Shown in pieces: positions 18,464 to 27,015 of a stretch of DNA of 64,000 nucleotides. Both the position numbers and the translations under genes were made by a program. This stretch comes from Oceanihabitans gracilariae (lineage in GTDB: Bacteria; Bacteroidota; Bacteroidia; Flavobacteriales; Flavobacteriaceae), in NCBI RefSeq assembly GCF_042684485.1, contig NZ_JBHULM010000011.1:1674001-1738000 (forward strand). The letters run 5' to 3'. The notes below the pieces were generated by a model. It worked only from the letters and a program-made list of their open reading frames with translations, searched no databases and was not told the origin of the DNA. Numbering within the stretch: the stretch's first letter is position 1; every line of letters starts with the position of its first letter.

Positions 18464-21316
18464 TTAATTTACTTCCATATATTCCTCAATAGGAGCACAT
18501 GTACATATTAAATTTCTGTCGCCAAACGCATCGTCAACACGTCTTACGCTAGGCCAAAACTTGTTGTCTTGTACATAATCTAAAGGATATGCTGCTGTTT
18601 CGCGAGAGTAAGGGAAGCTCCAATCGTTAGCAGTTACCATTGCTAAAGTATGTGGTGCGTTTTTAAGTACATTGTTAGCGTCTTCTTTGCTAGCGGCATC
18701 AATTTCTTTTTTAATAGAAATTAAAGCATCACAAAAACGATCTATTTCTTGTTTACTTTCACTTTCTGTAGGTTCTATCATTAAAGTTCCTGCAACAGGG
18801 AAAGATACTGTTGGTGCATGAAAACCATAATCCATTAAACGTTTTGCTATGTCTGTAACTTCAATTCCGTTAGCTTTAAAAGCACGACAATCAACAATCA
18901 TTTCATGAGCTGCACGACCACGTTCTCCAGAGTATAAAGTATCAAAATGACCTTCTAATCTAGTTTTAATGTAGTTTGCATTTAAAATAGCAATTTTGGT
19001 AGAAGCTGTTAAGCCTTTAGCACCAAGCATTTTTATATAGCCATAAGAAATTAAACAAACTAAAGCAGAACCAAAAGGAGCTGCAGAAATAGCTGTTATA
19101 GCATCTTTTCCTCCAGTTTTAACTATTGGGTTTCCAGGTAAAAAAGGAGCTAGTTGTTTTGCAACACAAATTGGTCCAACACCAGGACCTCCACCTCCAT
19201 GAGGAATAGCAAAAGTTTTATGTAGATTTAAATGGCAAACATCTGCACCAATATTTCCAGGATTAGTTAATCCTACTTGTGCGTTCATGTTTGCTCCATC
19301 CATATAAACTTGCCCTCCATTATCATGAATAATTTTGGTGATTTCTTTAATAGAAGCTTCATAAACACCATGTGTTGATGGGTATGTTACCATTAAACAA
19401 GATAAATTGTCTTTGTGTAGAATGGCTTTTTCACGTAAATCTTCAACATCTATATTACCTTCTTCTGTAGATTTAGTAACTACAACTTTCATTCCTGCCA
19501 TTACAGCACTTGCAGGATTAGTACCATGTGCTGAACTTGGAATTAAACAGATGTTTCTATGGTGGTCATTTCTAGATTCATGGTATGCCTTTATAACCAT
19601 TAAGCCAGCAAATTCTCCTTGAGCACCAGAATTAGGTTGTAATGAAGTTGCAGCAAAACCAGTGATTTCTGTAAGTTGGTCTTCTAGCTCTTTTAAAATA
19701 GTAGCATAACCTTTGGCTTGTTTTAAAGGCGCAAAAGGATGAATGCTTCCCCATTCCGGTTGGCTTAAAGGCAACATTTCTGCAGCAGCATTTAATTTCA
19801 TTGTACAAGAACCAAGAGAAATCATAGAATGATTTAAAGATAAATCTTTACGTTCTAGTTTTTTTATGTAACGCATTAATTCGGTTTCAGAATGGTACGA
19901 ATTAAATACATCAAGGTTTAAAAAATCTGTAGTTCTTTGTAAATGGTCATCGATGTTGTTTGCTTCTGTAAAAGACGAAATTGTAAATGCTTTTTTGTCT
20001 GCTACTTTAGCGAAAATAGAAATGATAGTATTTATATCTTTAACGGAAGTGGTTTCGTTTAAAGAAATAGTAACGGTATTTTTATCTGGATAAAAGAAGT
20101 TTACTTTCTTGTCTTTAGCAACTTTGTATACTTTTTTAGCTTTTGTTTTAATTTGAAGCGTATCAAAATACGAAGTATTGGTTTGTTTAAAACCTAATTT
20201 TTCTAAAGATTCTGCTAAAGTAGAAGCAGCATTGTGTACTTGGTTGGCAATAAATTGTAAGCCTTTAGGTCCATGATACACAGCGTACATTCCTGCCATT
20301 ACAGCTAATAATACTTGAGCAGTACAAATATTAGATGTTGCTCTATCGCGTTTTATGTGTTGCTCTCTAGTTTGTAAAGCCATACGTAACGCTCTGTTAC
20401 CATTAGCATCTTTGGTGATACCAATAATACGTCCAGGAATATCACGTTTGTAAGCTATTTTTGTTGCAAAATAGGCAGCATGAGGACCTCCATAACCCAT
20501 TGGTATACCAAAGCGTTGCGTGGTACCTAGTACTATATCTGCACCAAATTTACCAGGAGCTTCTAGTTTTACTAAGCTTAAAAGGTCTGCAGCAATAGCA
20601 ACTTTTATTTGAGCTTCTTGTGCTTTAGAAATAAAAGATTGTATGTCTGTTACTTGTCCGTCTTTACCAGGATATTGAAGTATTGCACCAAAATAGTCTG
20701 AAGAAAAATCAAAAGTTTTTTCATCTGCAACAACAAGTTCTACACCAATTGGTTTAGATCTTGTTTGTAATAAAGCAAGGGTTTGAGGTAAAATGTTATC
20801 TGCAACAAAAAACTTATTTATTCCAGCTTTTTTTTGTGCTCTATCTCTAACTGCAAAAAGTAAACTCATGGCTTCAGCAGCTGCAGTACTTTCATCTAAA
20901 AGTGATGCGTTTGCAAGCTCCATACCTGTAAGGTCTGTAATCATGGTTTGGTAGTTAAGAAGTGCTTCTAAACGACCTTGTGCAATTTCTGCTTGATATG
21001 GCGTATAGGCTGTATACCAACCCGGATTTTCTAAAATGTTACGTTGTATTACTGCAGGCAAAATGGTTGGATGGTATCCTAAACCAATATATGTTTTATA
21101 TACTTTGTTTTTTTTAGCAACCTCATTTAGGTAAACTAAGTATTCTTGCTCGCTCATGGCTTGCTCTAGATCCAAATCTTTTTGTAATCTTATATCATCT
21201 GGAATCGTTTCGTAAATAAGTTGATCTAAATTATCTACACCTATGGTTTTTAGCATTTGTTCTTGGTCTTCTTCTCTAGGACCAATATGACGAAGTGCAA
21301 AAGTATTTGTATTCAT
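18464..21316 (-). CDS. gcvP: glycine dehydrogenase (decarboxylating), P protein of glycine cleavage
   Basis: 950 aa single-chain P protein. The PLP-dependent enzyme decarboxylates glycine and passes the methylamine to lipoyl-H protein. It has duplicated fold-type I halves; the C-terminal half carries the PLP Lys in HLNLHKTFAIPHGGGGPG. The start is the ATG at 21316 (MNTNTFALRHIGPRE). The in-frame TTG at 21355 overlaps the TATTTTTG promoter box and is rejected. The leader is only about 20 bases, so there is no room for a glycine riboswitch. gcvT and gcvH are not in the window. Confidence 0.97.
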   Translation of the reverse strand: MNTNTFALRHIGPREEDQEQMLKTIGVDNLDQLIYETIPDDIRLQKDLDLEQAMSEQEYLVYLNEVAKKNKVYKTYIGLGYHPTILPAVIQRNILENPGWYTAYTPYQAEIAQGRLEALLNYQTMITDLTGMELANASLLDESTAAAEAMSLLFAVRDRAQKKAGINKFFVADNILPQTLALLQTRSKPIGVELVVADEKTFDFSSDYFGAILQYPGKDGQVTDIQSFISKAQEAQIKVAIAADLLSLVKLEAPGKFGADIVLGTTQRFGIPMGYGGPHAAYFATKIAYKRDIPGRIIGITKDANGNRALRMALQTREQHIKRDRATSNICTAQVLLAVMAGMYAVYHGPKGLQFIANQVHNAASTLAESLEKLGFKQTNTSYFDTLQIKTKAKKVYKVAKDKKVNFFYPDKNTVTISLNETTSVKDINTIISIFAKVADKKAFTISSFTEANNIDDHLQRTTDFLNLDVFNSYHSETELMRYIKKLERKDLSLNHSMISLGSCTMKLNAAAEMLPLSQPEWGSIHPFAPLKQAKGYATILKELEDQLTEITGFAATSLQPNSGAQGEFAGLMVIKAYHESRNDHHRNICLIPSSAHGTNPASAVMAGMKVVVTKSTEEGNIDVEDLREKAILHKDNLSCLMVTYPSTHGVYEASIKEITKIIHDNGGQVYMDGANMNAQVGLTNPGNIGADVCHLNLHKTFAIPHGGGGPGVGPICVAKQLAPFLPGNPIVKTGGKDAITAISAAPFGSALVCLISYGYIKMLGAKGLTASTKIAILNANYIKTRLEGHFDTLYSGERGRAAHEMIVDCRAFKANGIEVTDIAKRLMDYGFHAPTVSFPVAGTLMIEPTESESKQEIDRFCDALISIKKEIDAASKEDANNVLKNAPHTLAMVTANDWSFPYSRETAAYPLDYVQDNKFWPSVRRVDDAFGDRNLICTCAPIEEYMEVN

Positions 21317-21342
21317 TTTTAAAAAAGTTGTGTTTTGTGGCG

Positions 21343-21350
21343 CAAAAATA
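21343..21350 (-). promoter_or_regulatory. -7 promoter box of gcvP
   Basis: TATTTTTG on the minus strand, an exact TAnnTTTG match, 26 bases before the ATG at 21316. Confidence 0.7.
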
Positions 21351-21550
21351 CGCAAATAATAAAGGTTTTTAGTTTTGAATTTTGAAAGTTTTTAACCAAA
21401 TTAAATGGTTATTAACAGAACCTTGTTTTTATGCATTTAACAGACTGAAATATACTGGTTTTTAGAAGGTTTGTTTGTCTGTTTAGCAAGCTTTATAATT
21501 ACTAGGTTTTATTTTTCTTTTTACATATTCAATGGGTAAAAGAGAATGTG

Positions 21551-21558
21551 TATTTTTG
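21551..21558 (+). promoter_or_regulatory. -7 promoter box only four bases before a start codon
   Basis: TATTTTTG, an exact TAnnTTTG match, followed by four bases and then the ATG at 21563. If used, the mRNA would start at or within a few bases of the ATG. Confidence 0.55.
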
Positions 21559-21562
21559 TTTT

Positions 21563-22402
21563 ATGCGAATAGTAAAACACTTTTTCGATTTTTATATAAA
21601 TGCTAGTATTCATGTAGCTTTAAGTGTATATGCTTTAACATGGATTACGCTTTTAGAATTTGGTGTTTCTCAAGATAATACCGTTTTGTATTTTAACTTT
21701 TTTGCAACCATAACAGGATATAATTTTGTGAAATATTTTGGCTTAGCTAAGTTTCATCATAGAAGTTTAGCAAGAAAGTTAAAGGTAATACAAGTGTTTT
21801 CTTTTTTCTGTTTTTTAGCGCTATGCTATTATGCGTTTCAGCTAGAAATTAAAACGTGGTTGTATATTTTGGTACTTGCTGTTATTACCTTTTTTTATGC
21901 TATTCCTTTTCTGCCTAGAAGTGTATTTGTAGATAGTAACCAAAATTTAAGACAGATTAGTGGATTAAAAGTATATGTAATTGCTTTAGTGTGGTCTGCT
22001 GTTACTGTTTTGCTTCCGTTATTAGATAATGCATTTATGTTAAATGCAGATGCGTTTATTACTACTTTACAGCGATTTATTTTTGTGCTAGCGCTTATGA
22101 TTCCTTTTGAAATACGAGATTTACAATATGATAGTTTAAAGCTTTCAACAATACCACAACGTATTGGAATACCTAAAACAAAGGTTATAGGTTCTGTTTT
22201 ATTAGTGTTTTTTTTCCTTTTAGAATTTTTTAAAGATCAAACCAGTAGTGAAAATGTTTTTGTGTTAGCTTTATTTACGCTAATCACCTTATTGTTTGTG
22301 GTATTTTCTAAAAAAAATCAGGCTACATATTATAGTTCTTTTTTTGTTGAAGGTTTGCCAATATTATGGTTGGTGTTGTTGCTCCTGTATGGCTTTTTCT
22401 AG
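21563..22402 (+). CDS. UbiA-like multi-pass membrane protein
   Basis: 279 aa from the ATG at 21563; a GTG at 21548 precedes the promoter box and is not preferred. About 8-9 hydrophobic helices. Resemblance to the UbiA prenyltransferase fold comes from the helix spacing, YNFVKYFGLAKFHHR in the place of the first Asp-rich motif, and PFEIRDLQYDS in the place of the second. The first motif lacks the usual NDxxD aspartates, so a prenyl diphosphate substrate is doubtful. The 3-prime end overlaps the convergent anti-sigma gene by 39 bases. Function unknown. Confidence 0.7.
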   Translation: MRIVKHFFDFYINASIHVALSVYALTWITLLEFGVSQDNTVLYFNFFATITGYNFVKYFGLAKFHHRSLARKLKVIQVFSFFCFLALCYYAFQLEIKTWLYILVLAVITFFYAIPFLPRSVFVDSNQNLRQISGLKVYVIALVWSAVTVLLPLLDNAFMLNADAFITTLQRFIFVLALMIPFEIRDLQYDSLKLSTIPQRIGIPKTKVIGSVLLVFFFLLEFFKDQTSSENVFVLALFTLITLLFVVFSKKNQATYYSSFFVEGLPILWLVLLLLYGFF

Positions 22403-22633
22403 GCTTTCTTTTAAAGCTTCTTTTTCATTTTTGTGCATACAGTCTACATTAGCGTCTTTTATAGTTGTAGTAAGCTTTTTATTAGTGCTAGAGTAATTTC
22501 TACAAGCCCTACAAAATACAAGGTGTAGCATAAGTTTAAGTTTCTCTAATAACGTTGCTTCTTTATATTGTGATTTGTCACAAACATGATTTGCTTTTTC
22601 ACAAGCTTTATTTATTTTCATTTTTGTACACAT
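22364..22633 (-). CDS. small zinc-type anti-sigma factor candidate
   Basis: 89 aa, all helical and without a membrane segment. It carries HLVFCRAC, matching the HxxxCxxC part of the ZAS zinc anti-sigma motif, with an upstream Cys pair (CEKANHVC) that could complete the site. It starts one base after the stop of the ECF sigma gene, so the two are a unit. Soluble ZAS proteins such as RsrA and ChrR sense redox or singlet oxygen through the zinc site. Such small proteins are easily mislabelled; there is nothing of glycine metabolism in this one. Target sigma factor: the neighbour, by inference. Confidence 0.75.
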   Translation of the reverse strand: MCTKMKINKACEKANHVCDKSQYKEATLLEKLKLMLHLVFCRACRNYSSTNKKLTTTIKDANVDCMHKNEKEALKESLEKAIQEQQHQP

Positions 22634-22634
22634 A

Positions 22635-23189
22635 TTAAAACCAGTTTTTCTCCATACAAGTTGCCATTGTGGTTCTTGCTCTGTGAATGATAACCCAAAG
22701 GTTAGACGCTGTAATATTTAGTTCATTACAAATAGTTTCGGTATCTATACCTTCTATTGTTTTCATTTTAAATACTGTTGCTTGTTTTTCTGGAAGTTTG
22801 CCTAAGCAATTGTAGATAGCGTCACCAAGTTCTTCATTTTCTAAAGAGTCTTCTGCTGTTTTGTCAAAAGGGTCTGCAACACGTTCTTCTAACCAATCAC
22901 CTTCAGATTCAGAACTGCTATTATAGTTCATTCGTACTTCTGCTTTTCCTTTGTTAGAATTAATTTTTCGGTAATAATCTATAATTTTTCGTTTTAAAAT
23001 AGATATTAACCAAGTGCGCTCACTAGCTTCGCCTTTAAAGTTTTTCATAGATTTTAAACCAGCAAAAAAAGTTTCTTGCACCAAGTCTTTAGCCAAATCT
23101 CTATCGTTAACACGAGAAATGGTGAAATTGAATAAATAATCGGAATAAGAATCAATCCATTTATTTGGATCTATTTGATGATTTGGCAT
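22635..23189 (-). CDS. ECF sigma factor paired with the zinc anti-sigma
   Basis: 184 aa. Region 2 has DRDLAKDLVQETFFAGLKS and RTWLISILKRKIIDYYRK. A linker contains acidic EEDW-like sequence. Region 4 has LPEKQATVFKMKTIEGIDTE and NITASNLWVIIHRART. It has its own TACTTTTG promoter and lies 47 bases downstream of the TIGR01777 epimerase. Its regulon is unknown, but the zinc anti-sigma suggests a redox or electrophile signal. Confidence 0.9.
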   Translation of the reverse strand: MPNHQIDPNKWIDSYSDYLFNFTISRVNDRDLAKDLVQETFFAGLKSMKNFKGEASERTWLISILKRKIIDYYRKINSNKGKAEVRMNYNSSSESEGDWLEERVADPFDKTAEDSLENEELGDAIYNCLGKLPEKQATVFKMKTIEGIDTETICNELNITASNLWVIIHRARTTMATCMEKNWF

Positions 23190-23211
23190 ATACTTTTATA
23201 GCTAGTTTTAA

Positions 23212-23219
23212 CAAAAGTA
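23212..23219 (-). promoter_or_regulatory. -7 promoter box of the sigma/zinc anti-sigma pair
   Basis: TACTTTTG on the minus strand, an exact TAnnTTTG match, 22 bases before the ATG at 23189. Confidence 0.6.
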
Positions 23220-23236
23220 CGTAAAAGGTTTTATAT

Positions 23237-24139
23237 TTATTCTATTAAGTCTTTTGTAGCAGTAGTTATTGTAGGAAATTTAAACGTAAAACCTGATTGT
23301 AATAACTTTTTAGGAACCACATTTCTACTGCTTAGAATAAGTTCTGGTTCGGTTTGCATAAAATAAGCACCAATTTTTAATATAAATTTAGGACTAGGAA
23401 TACCAATAGGAACGTGCATTACTTTTCTAAAGTCACGCATCATGCTTGCATTGTCTGTTGGTTTTGGTACGCAAAAATTAAAAGCACCATTAGCATCTTC
23501 TTTATGTATTAAAAAATCTACAGCTCTAGCAAAATCGGTTTTATGAATCCAGCTAACCATTTGTTTTCCGCTACCTTGTTTTCCTCCTAAGCCAAATTGC
23601 GTTAGTTTTTTTAATGGTACAAATGCGCCATCATTTTCACCAAAAACTATAGATGTGCGTATAACTATTTTTCTTGTTTTAGGGTTTTTGGTTTTGTAAA
23701 AAGCTTTTTCCCAAACGGTTGCTACTTCTGCTTCAAAATCGTTACCAAATACAGTACTTTCTTCTGTTCGTTCTTCAGTAAACGCTTCTTTATATATAGA
23801 AGTAGTAGAGGAGTTCATCCAGAGTTTTGGAGGGTTTTTACAAGTGTCAATAGCTTTTCCTAAAAGTTCGGTAGCAATTACTCTAGATTGTTTTATTGCT
23901 TTTTTATTTGCATCTGTAAACCTACAGTTAATGGTTTTTCCGGTAAGATTTATAAGTACATCTAAGTTTTCTAGATGTGAAACCCAAGTGTCGTTTATGG
24001 TTTTAGCATCCCAAAGTATTTCATTTTCACGTTTTGGATTTCTGCTTAGTATTTTTACCATATAGCCTTTGTTAGAAAAATATTTTTCTAATGTTTGTCC
24101 TATAAATCCTGTTCCTCCAGCTATAAGTATTGTTTTCAT
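23237..24139 (-). CDS. TIGR01777 family NAD(P)-binding epimerase/oxidoreductase
   Basis: 300 aa from the ATG at 24139; the TTG at 24154 is less likely. Extended-SDR Rossmann start GGTGFIG at residues 8-14, a middle LINLTGKTINCR, SSTSIY and a C-terminal substrate domain with NVVPKKLLQSGFTFKFP, all typical of this family (YfcH-like). The catalytic Tyr-x3-Lys is not obvious, a known feature of the family. It is the last gene of the GbsR-linked operon. DUF2071 and TIGR01777 genes often sit together in bacteria. The substrate is unknown. Confidence 0.88.
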   Translation of the reverse strand: MKTILIAGGTGFIGQTLEKYFSNKGYMVKILSRNPKRENEILWDAKTINDTWVSHLENLDVLINLTGKTINCRFTDANKKAIKQSRVIATELLGKAIDTCKNPPKLWMNSSTTSIYKEAFTEERTEESTVFGNDFEAEVATVWEKAFYKTKNPKTRKIVIRTSIVFGENDGAFVPLKKLTQFGLGGKQGSGKQMVSWIHKTDFARAVDFLIHKEDANGAFNFCVPKPTDNASMMRDFRKVMHVPIGIPSPKFILKIGAYFMQTEPELILSSRNVVPKKLLQSGFTFKFPTITTATKDLIE

Positions 24140-24166
24140 GTTGTTTTTTATCAAGTTCGTTTTTGT

Positions 24167-24562
24167 TTATTGAAAGTATATAATAAAAAATATACAACTA
24201 AAATATGTCCATAGAATAGTAAACAGGATATGTATTGTTGTCTCCATTTTTTTTCCTTTCCATAATTGTTTAGAATAAATAAATAGTTGGAAAAACAGTC
24301 TTATTGTCCAAAAAGCTCCTATGCCAAGGGATATTTTCTTTCCTAAATTAGTTTCTATTAAGTCTGTTGCTGCTGTTAAACAAAGTACACCAATTAAAAA
24401 CACGGTGAGTGCTATAAAAAATGTGTGCGTTGTCATCATTTGTCTATTTATTAAAGTTAGGGGTTTTAAATCTTTTTTCCAATTAAAGTATTTAGGAAAA
24501 AACACATGAATGAAAGCTAGAAGGATTAAAAGTACTCCTATTATTTTTAAGTGAAAATACAT
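24167..24562 (-). CDS. four-helix membrane protein of unknown function
   Basis: 131 aa with four predicted membrane helices (about 5-22, 45-65, 78-95, 108-128) and conserved-looking polar residues between them (HVFFPKYFNWKKDL, NRQMMTTH). The helix 2 His near residue 46 might bind a cofactor, but this is not demonstrated. It lies in tight order between the membrane methyltransferase and the epimerase, with gaps of 14 and 27 bases. I do not recognise the family. Confidence 0.72.
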   Translation of the reverse strand: MYFHLKIIGVLLILLAFIHVFFPKYFNWKKDLKPLTLINRQMMTTHTFFIALTVFLIGVLCLTAATDLIETNLGKKISLGIGAFWTIRLFFQLFIYSKQLWKGKKMETTIHILFTILWTYFSCIFFIIYFQ

Positions 24563-24576
24563 AATGTTTAAAAAAA

Positions 24577-25335
24577 TTAAGGTTTAGAGAAAAAAGTAAA
24601 TATGGACATAAATGGCGTGAATTTTTTTTCAGTACATGTTGTAAATCCAGCATCGCTAAAAGCTTTTTTCCATGTGTTTTTTGAGAAAAAATGCGTAAAT
24701 CCAATGGAGAAGGCAAGGAAATTTGAAAAATCACGTAAGTGTTCTACCATTATAACGCTTCCGTCAGGTTTACATACCCTTCTACATTCTTTTAAGAACT
24801 GTATTTTTTCCTCTTGAGATCTTATTTCATGAGCAGCAGAGAGTAAAAAAATAAGATCTACAGATTTGTTGCTAAGAGGTATAGCATTCGACTTTATTTG
24901 TTGTGTATTTGGATAAACCAAACTTACTTTTCGGGCTCTTATTATGGCAGGTTCTGTGTGTTTTTCAGAATTATAAAAATCGAACACCTTTAAATTAGAT
25001 TTAGGAAAATTGTATTTAAGAATAAAACTAGTTTCATCAAAACCAGCATTAATATTTAATATCTCTTTGGTCCCTGTGTCTTTAAGGTTCATTTTGTTTA
25101 ACCAATTAAAATCGTAATAACCTGAAAAATCATAGACGTATGCCGAAACAATTAAAGGCATTAATAATCCGTAAATAAATGCTGTAATAATTATCCAGAA
25201 TAGTGTAGTAGACCACGAAAACCATAGGTAACTCATGACTATTAACATTAATACGATTGCACCATAAAAGTAAAAATGTCTATTAAAGCTAAGGATGTTT
25301 AAAACACCTTTAAATTTTCTTCTTTTTATTTCCAT
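24577..25335 (-). CDS. membrane-anchored class I SAM methyltransferase-like protein
   Basis: 252 aa. Two membrane helices (about 22-40 and 44-65) precede a cytosolic methyltransferase domain. Motif I is NINAGFDE (a variant of the glycine-rich loop), followed by the acidic VFDFYN, IPLSNKSVDLIFLLSAAHEI as the motif II region, CKPDGSVIMVEHL and a C-terminal THFFSKNTWKKAFSDAGF. The fold matches ubiquinone/menaquinone-type methyltransferases, while the Gly-rich loop is degraded. It overlaps the DUF2071 gene by 10 bases. Lipid substrates are likely from the membrane anchor; inference. Confidence 0.8.
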   Translation of the reverse strand: MEIKRRKFKGVLNILSFNRHFYFYGAIVLMLIVMSYLWFSWSTTLFWIIITAFIYGLLMPLIVSAYVYDFSGYYDFNWLNKMNLKDTGTKEILNINAGFDETSFILKYNFPKSNLKVFDFYNSEKHTEPAIIRARKVSLVYPNTQQIKSNAIPLSNKSVDLIFLLSAAHEIRSQEEKIQFLKECRRVCKPDGSVIMVEHLRDFSNFLAFSIGFTHFFSKNTWKKAFSDAGFTTCTEKKFTPFMSIFTFFSKP

Positions 25336-26066
25336 AATTCTTTTCTACCTTTTTTCCAGTGATATGGGGTATTTTCAGTAATAAAAGCATTTGCCAATAC
25401 TTTGTTTTTTAAGTTTAAAGTGTTTAAAAAATGAACGTGATATTTGTTGACTTTTACTGGTTTTGGTTTCCAATTATGTCTTACTCCTTCAATAATTAAT
25501 ACTTCTTTTGTTTTTTTGTTATACGTAAACGTAAATGGTAAAGGTCCAGCAAAACGTCTAGCTTCTTTCCAATCTGCAAATGGAGAATTTTCAGGTAATG
25601 CTACTTCGTCCTTTATTGCAGAATCTAATTCAATTTTAAAGTCTGACTTTATAGATGCGATTTCTTTTTTATGGTCTTTAATGCTGTACTTTATATCTGT
25701 AGTCGTATAGTTATAATGTGTAAAAATATTACCCAGAATTTTCATTTTCTGTTTGTTGGTTTCCGATTTTAAAATATATAATCCACGTAATCGTTTGCCT
25801 TTATTGTTAGTGTAGCGTACAAAAATTCGAAACCCTGTTAAAATGAAATCATTTCCAGTAAATTTTGGAAAACCTTTAGGACGTAAGTCTTTGGTTTCAA
25901 CCATTGCCACTGCGACAAAGGCATATTTGTCATTAAAGGTGTCTAATGCTAAACAAGGAGGTATTAGGTGTTGTACTTCTTCCTTTGGAACTGCAAAAGT
26001 GAGTACTAGTGAGCTTTTAAAAAAGGCTTCAACAGCAAAGGGATGATTTTTAAGAAAAGAGAACAT
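25326..26066 (-). CDS. DUF2071 domain protein
   Basis: 246 aa, soluble. The DUF2071 (YqjF-like, acetoacetate-decarboxylase-like beta-cone) pattern is recognisable in TFAVPKEEVQHLIPPCLALD near residue 22, then GFRIFVRY and a central DWKEARRFAGPLPFTF. Function in this family is unknown. It overlaps the DoxX-like gene at its start by 17 bases and the methyltransferase at its end by 10 bases, showing a compact operon. Confidence 0.85.
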   Translation of the reverse strand: MFSFLKNHPFAVEAFFKSSLVLTFAVPKEEVQHLIPPCLALDTFNDKYAFVAVAMVETKDLRPKGFPKFTGNDFILTGFRIFVRYTNNKGKRLRGLYILKSETNKQKMKILGNIFTHYNYTTTDIKYSIKDHKKEIASIKSDFKIELDSAIKDEVALPENSPFADWKEARRFAGPLPFTFTYNKKTKEVLIIEGVRHNWKPKPVKVNKYHVHFLNTLNLKNKVLANAFITENTPYHWKKGRKELWK

Positions 26067-26439
26067 GTTTCTTGTTTTGTTTAAAATTTGTAAAATAAAC
26101 TAGTAGAATAAATAAGAAAGCAAATAGAGAATTATAGGTTCCCCAGAGTAATAGATCTGGCGCCAATATTAACTCTAACACATTCATGGTAGCTATAATA
26201 ATTATTTGTACAATGGCATTTAATTTCGATTTGTAATTACTTAAAATCCATAGAGCCATAATTGTTTCTAATATTCCTATTGCTATGGTAATGGTTCTTG
26301 AGTAATTAGTGTCTAAGATTCTTGCAACAATATCTTGATGTCTTGAAACCAGATTCAACACTTTACAAAGCAGCCCGTTAACACTCCAAACCAAAGCTAT
26401 AAAATAGGTGAGTGCTTTATAATTATTGTTGATTTTCAT
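26050..26439 (-). CDS. DoxX-like membrane protein
   Basis: 129 aa with four helices (about 10-28, 50-68, 74-92, 98-117), in the style of the DoxX-like family with an NGLLCKVLNLV stretch after helix 1. The family includes small inner-membrane proteins linked to redox reactions. It is the first gene of the operon downstream of the GbsR-type regulator. A half-palindrome pair (26451-26478) sits 12 bases before its ATG. Confidence 0.8.
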   Translation of the reverse strand: MKINNNYKALTYFIALVWSVNGLLCKVLNLVSRHQDIVARILDTNYSRTITIAIGILETIMALWILSNYKSKLNAIVQIIIIATMNVLELILAPDLLLWGTYNSLFAFLFILLVYFTNFKQNKKHVLFS

Positions 26440-26450
26440 TTTGTTTATTT

Positions 26451-26478
26451 TAAACTTTCAGAAAATATTGAAAGTTTG
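26451..26478. promoter_or_regulatory. second GbsR-type operator candidate, in front of the DoxX operon
   Basis: TAAACTTTCA, eight bases, TGAAAGTTTG. The arms match the upstream palindrome at 27016-27043 in sequence and spacing, with one mismatch at the end. It lies between the regulator stop and the operon ATG. Confidence 0.72.
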
Positions 26479-26489
26479 TTGTAAATTTT

Positions 26490-26993
26490 TTATTTGATGA
26501 GTTTAATCAAAGATTTAGTAATCCAATTTTGATTTTTGTCAACTAAATTGTTAATCATTAAATCTGCATTTTCGGTTAAATCTTGTAGTGCTTTTGTTTG
26601 TTTAATTAGTTCTTTTGTTTTTTCTGTACCATCATCTTTAATAGAGGATACGTCTTTTAAGACTTTAATTACTGGCTTTATTTCTCTTCTGCTTCTCTCT
26701 TTAGCAATAACTCTGGTTAGCTCTTGTACGTCTTTTTCTGTAGTGAAATATTCCTTGCGTTCACCAGGAATAAGTTCCTTACTTACAATTCCCCAATCCA
26801 TAAGCTGTCTTAAATTCATACTTGTATTGCCTCGAGAAATTTTAAGTTCTTCCATGATTTCTTCCATAGATAACGGATTTGGAGTAATAAAAAGCAATGC
26901 CTGTATTTGAGCCATTGCTTTATTAATTCCCCAAAGCGTACCTAAACTTCCCCAAGTGTTAATAAATTTAATTTTAGCTTCTTCGTAATTCAT
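26490..26993 (-). CDS. GbsR/MarR-family transcriptional regulator
   Basis: 167 aa. A winged helix-turn-helix (about 35-90) with NPLSMEEIMEELKISRGNTS and the wing GERKEYFTT is flanked by a helical N-terminus and a C-terminal dimerisation helix (about 115-167). GbsR-type repressors respond to small molecules such as choline. It sits 50 bases upstream of the DoxX-like gene. Palindromes before itself and before the operon suggest autoregulation and operon control. The effector is unknown. Confidence 0.88.
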   Translation of the reverse strand: MNYEEAKIKFINTWGSLGTLWGINKAMAQIQALLFITPNPLSMEEIMEELKISRGNTSMNLRQLMDWGIVSKELIPGERKEYFTTEKDVQELTRVIAKERSRREIKPVIKVLKDVSSIKDDGTEKTKELIKQTKALQDLTENADLMINNLVDKNQNWITKSLIKLIK

Positions 26994-26997
26994 ACTA

Positions 26998-27005
26998 CAA
27001 ATATA
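26998..27005 (-). promoter_or_regulatory. -7 promoter box of the GbsR gene
   Basis: TATATTTG on the minus strand, an exact TAnnTTTG match, four bases before the ATG at 26993. A TTG about 18 bases further upstream falls inside the adjoining palindrome, so a bound repressor would cover the -33 element. Confidence 0.62.
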
Positions 27006-27015
27006 TAAAAATTTC

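Noticed and set aside
21317..21350. Glycine riboswitch for gcvP
   Set aside because: The predicted leader is only about 20 bases, too short for a riboswitch.
21317..21355. Longer gcvP with TTG start at 21355
   Set aside because: The TTG lies next to the TATTTTTG promoter box and the extra residues do not match the family.
22364..22633. Small gene as a glycine dehydrogenase fragment
   Set aside because: No P-protein motif is present; the HxxxCxxC pattern and the sigma-gene neighbour favour an anti-sigma.
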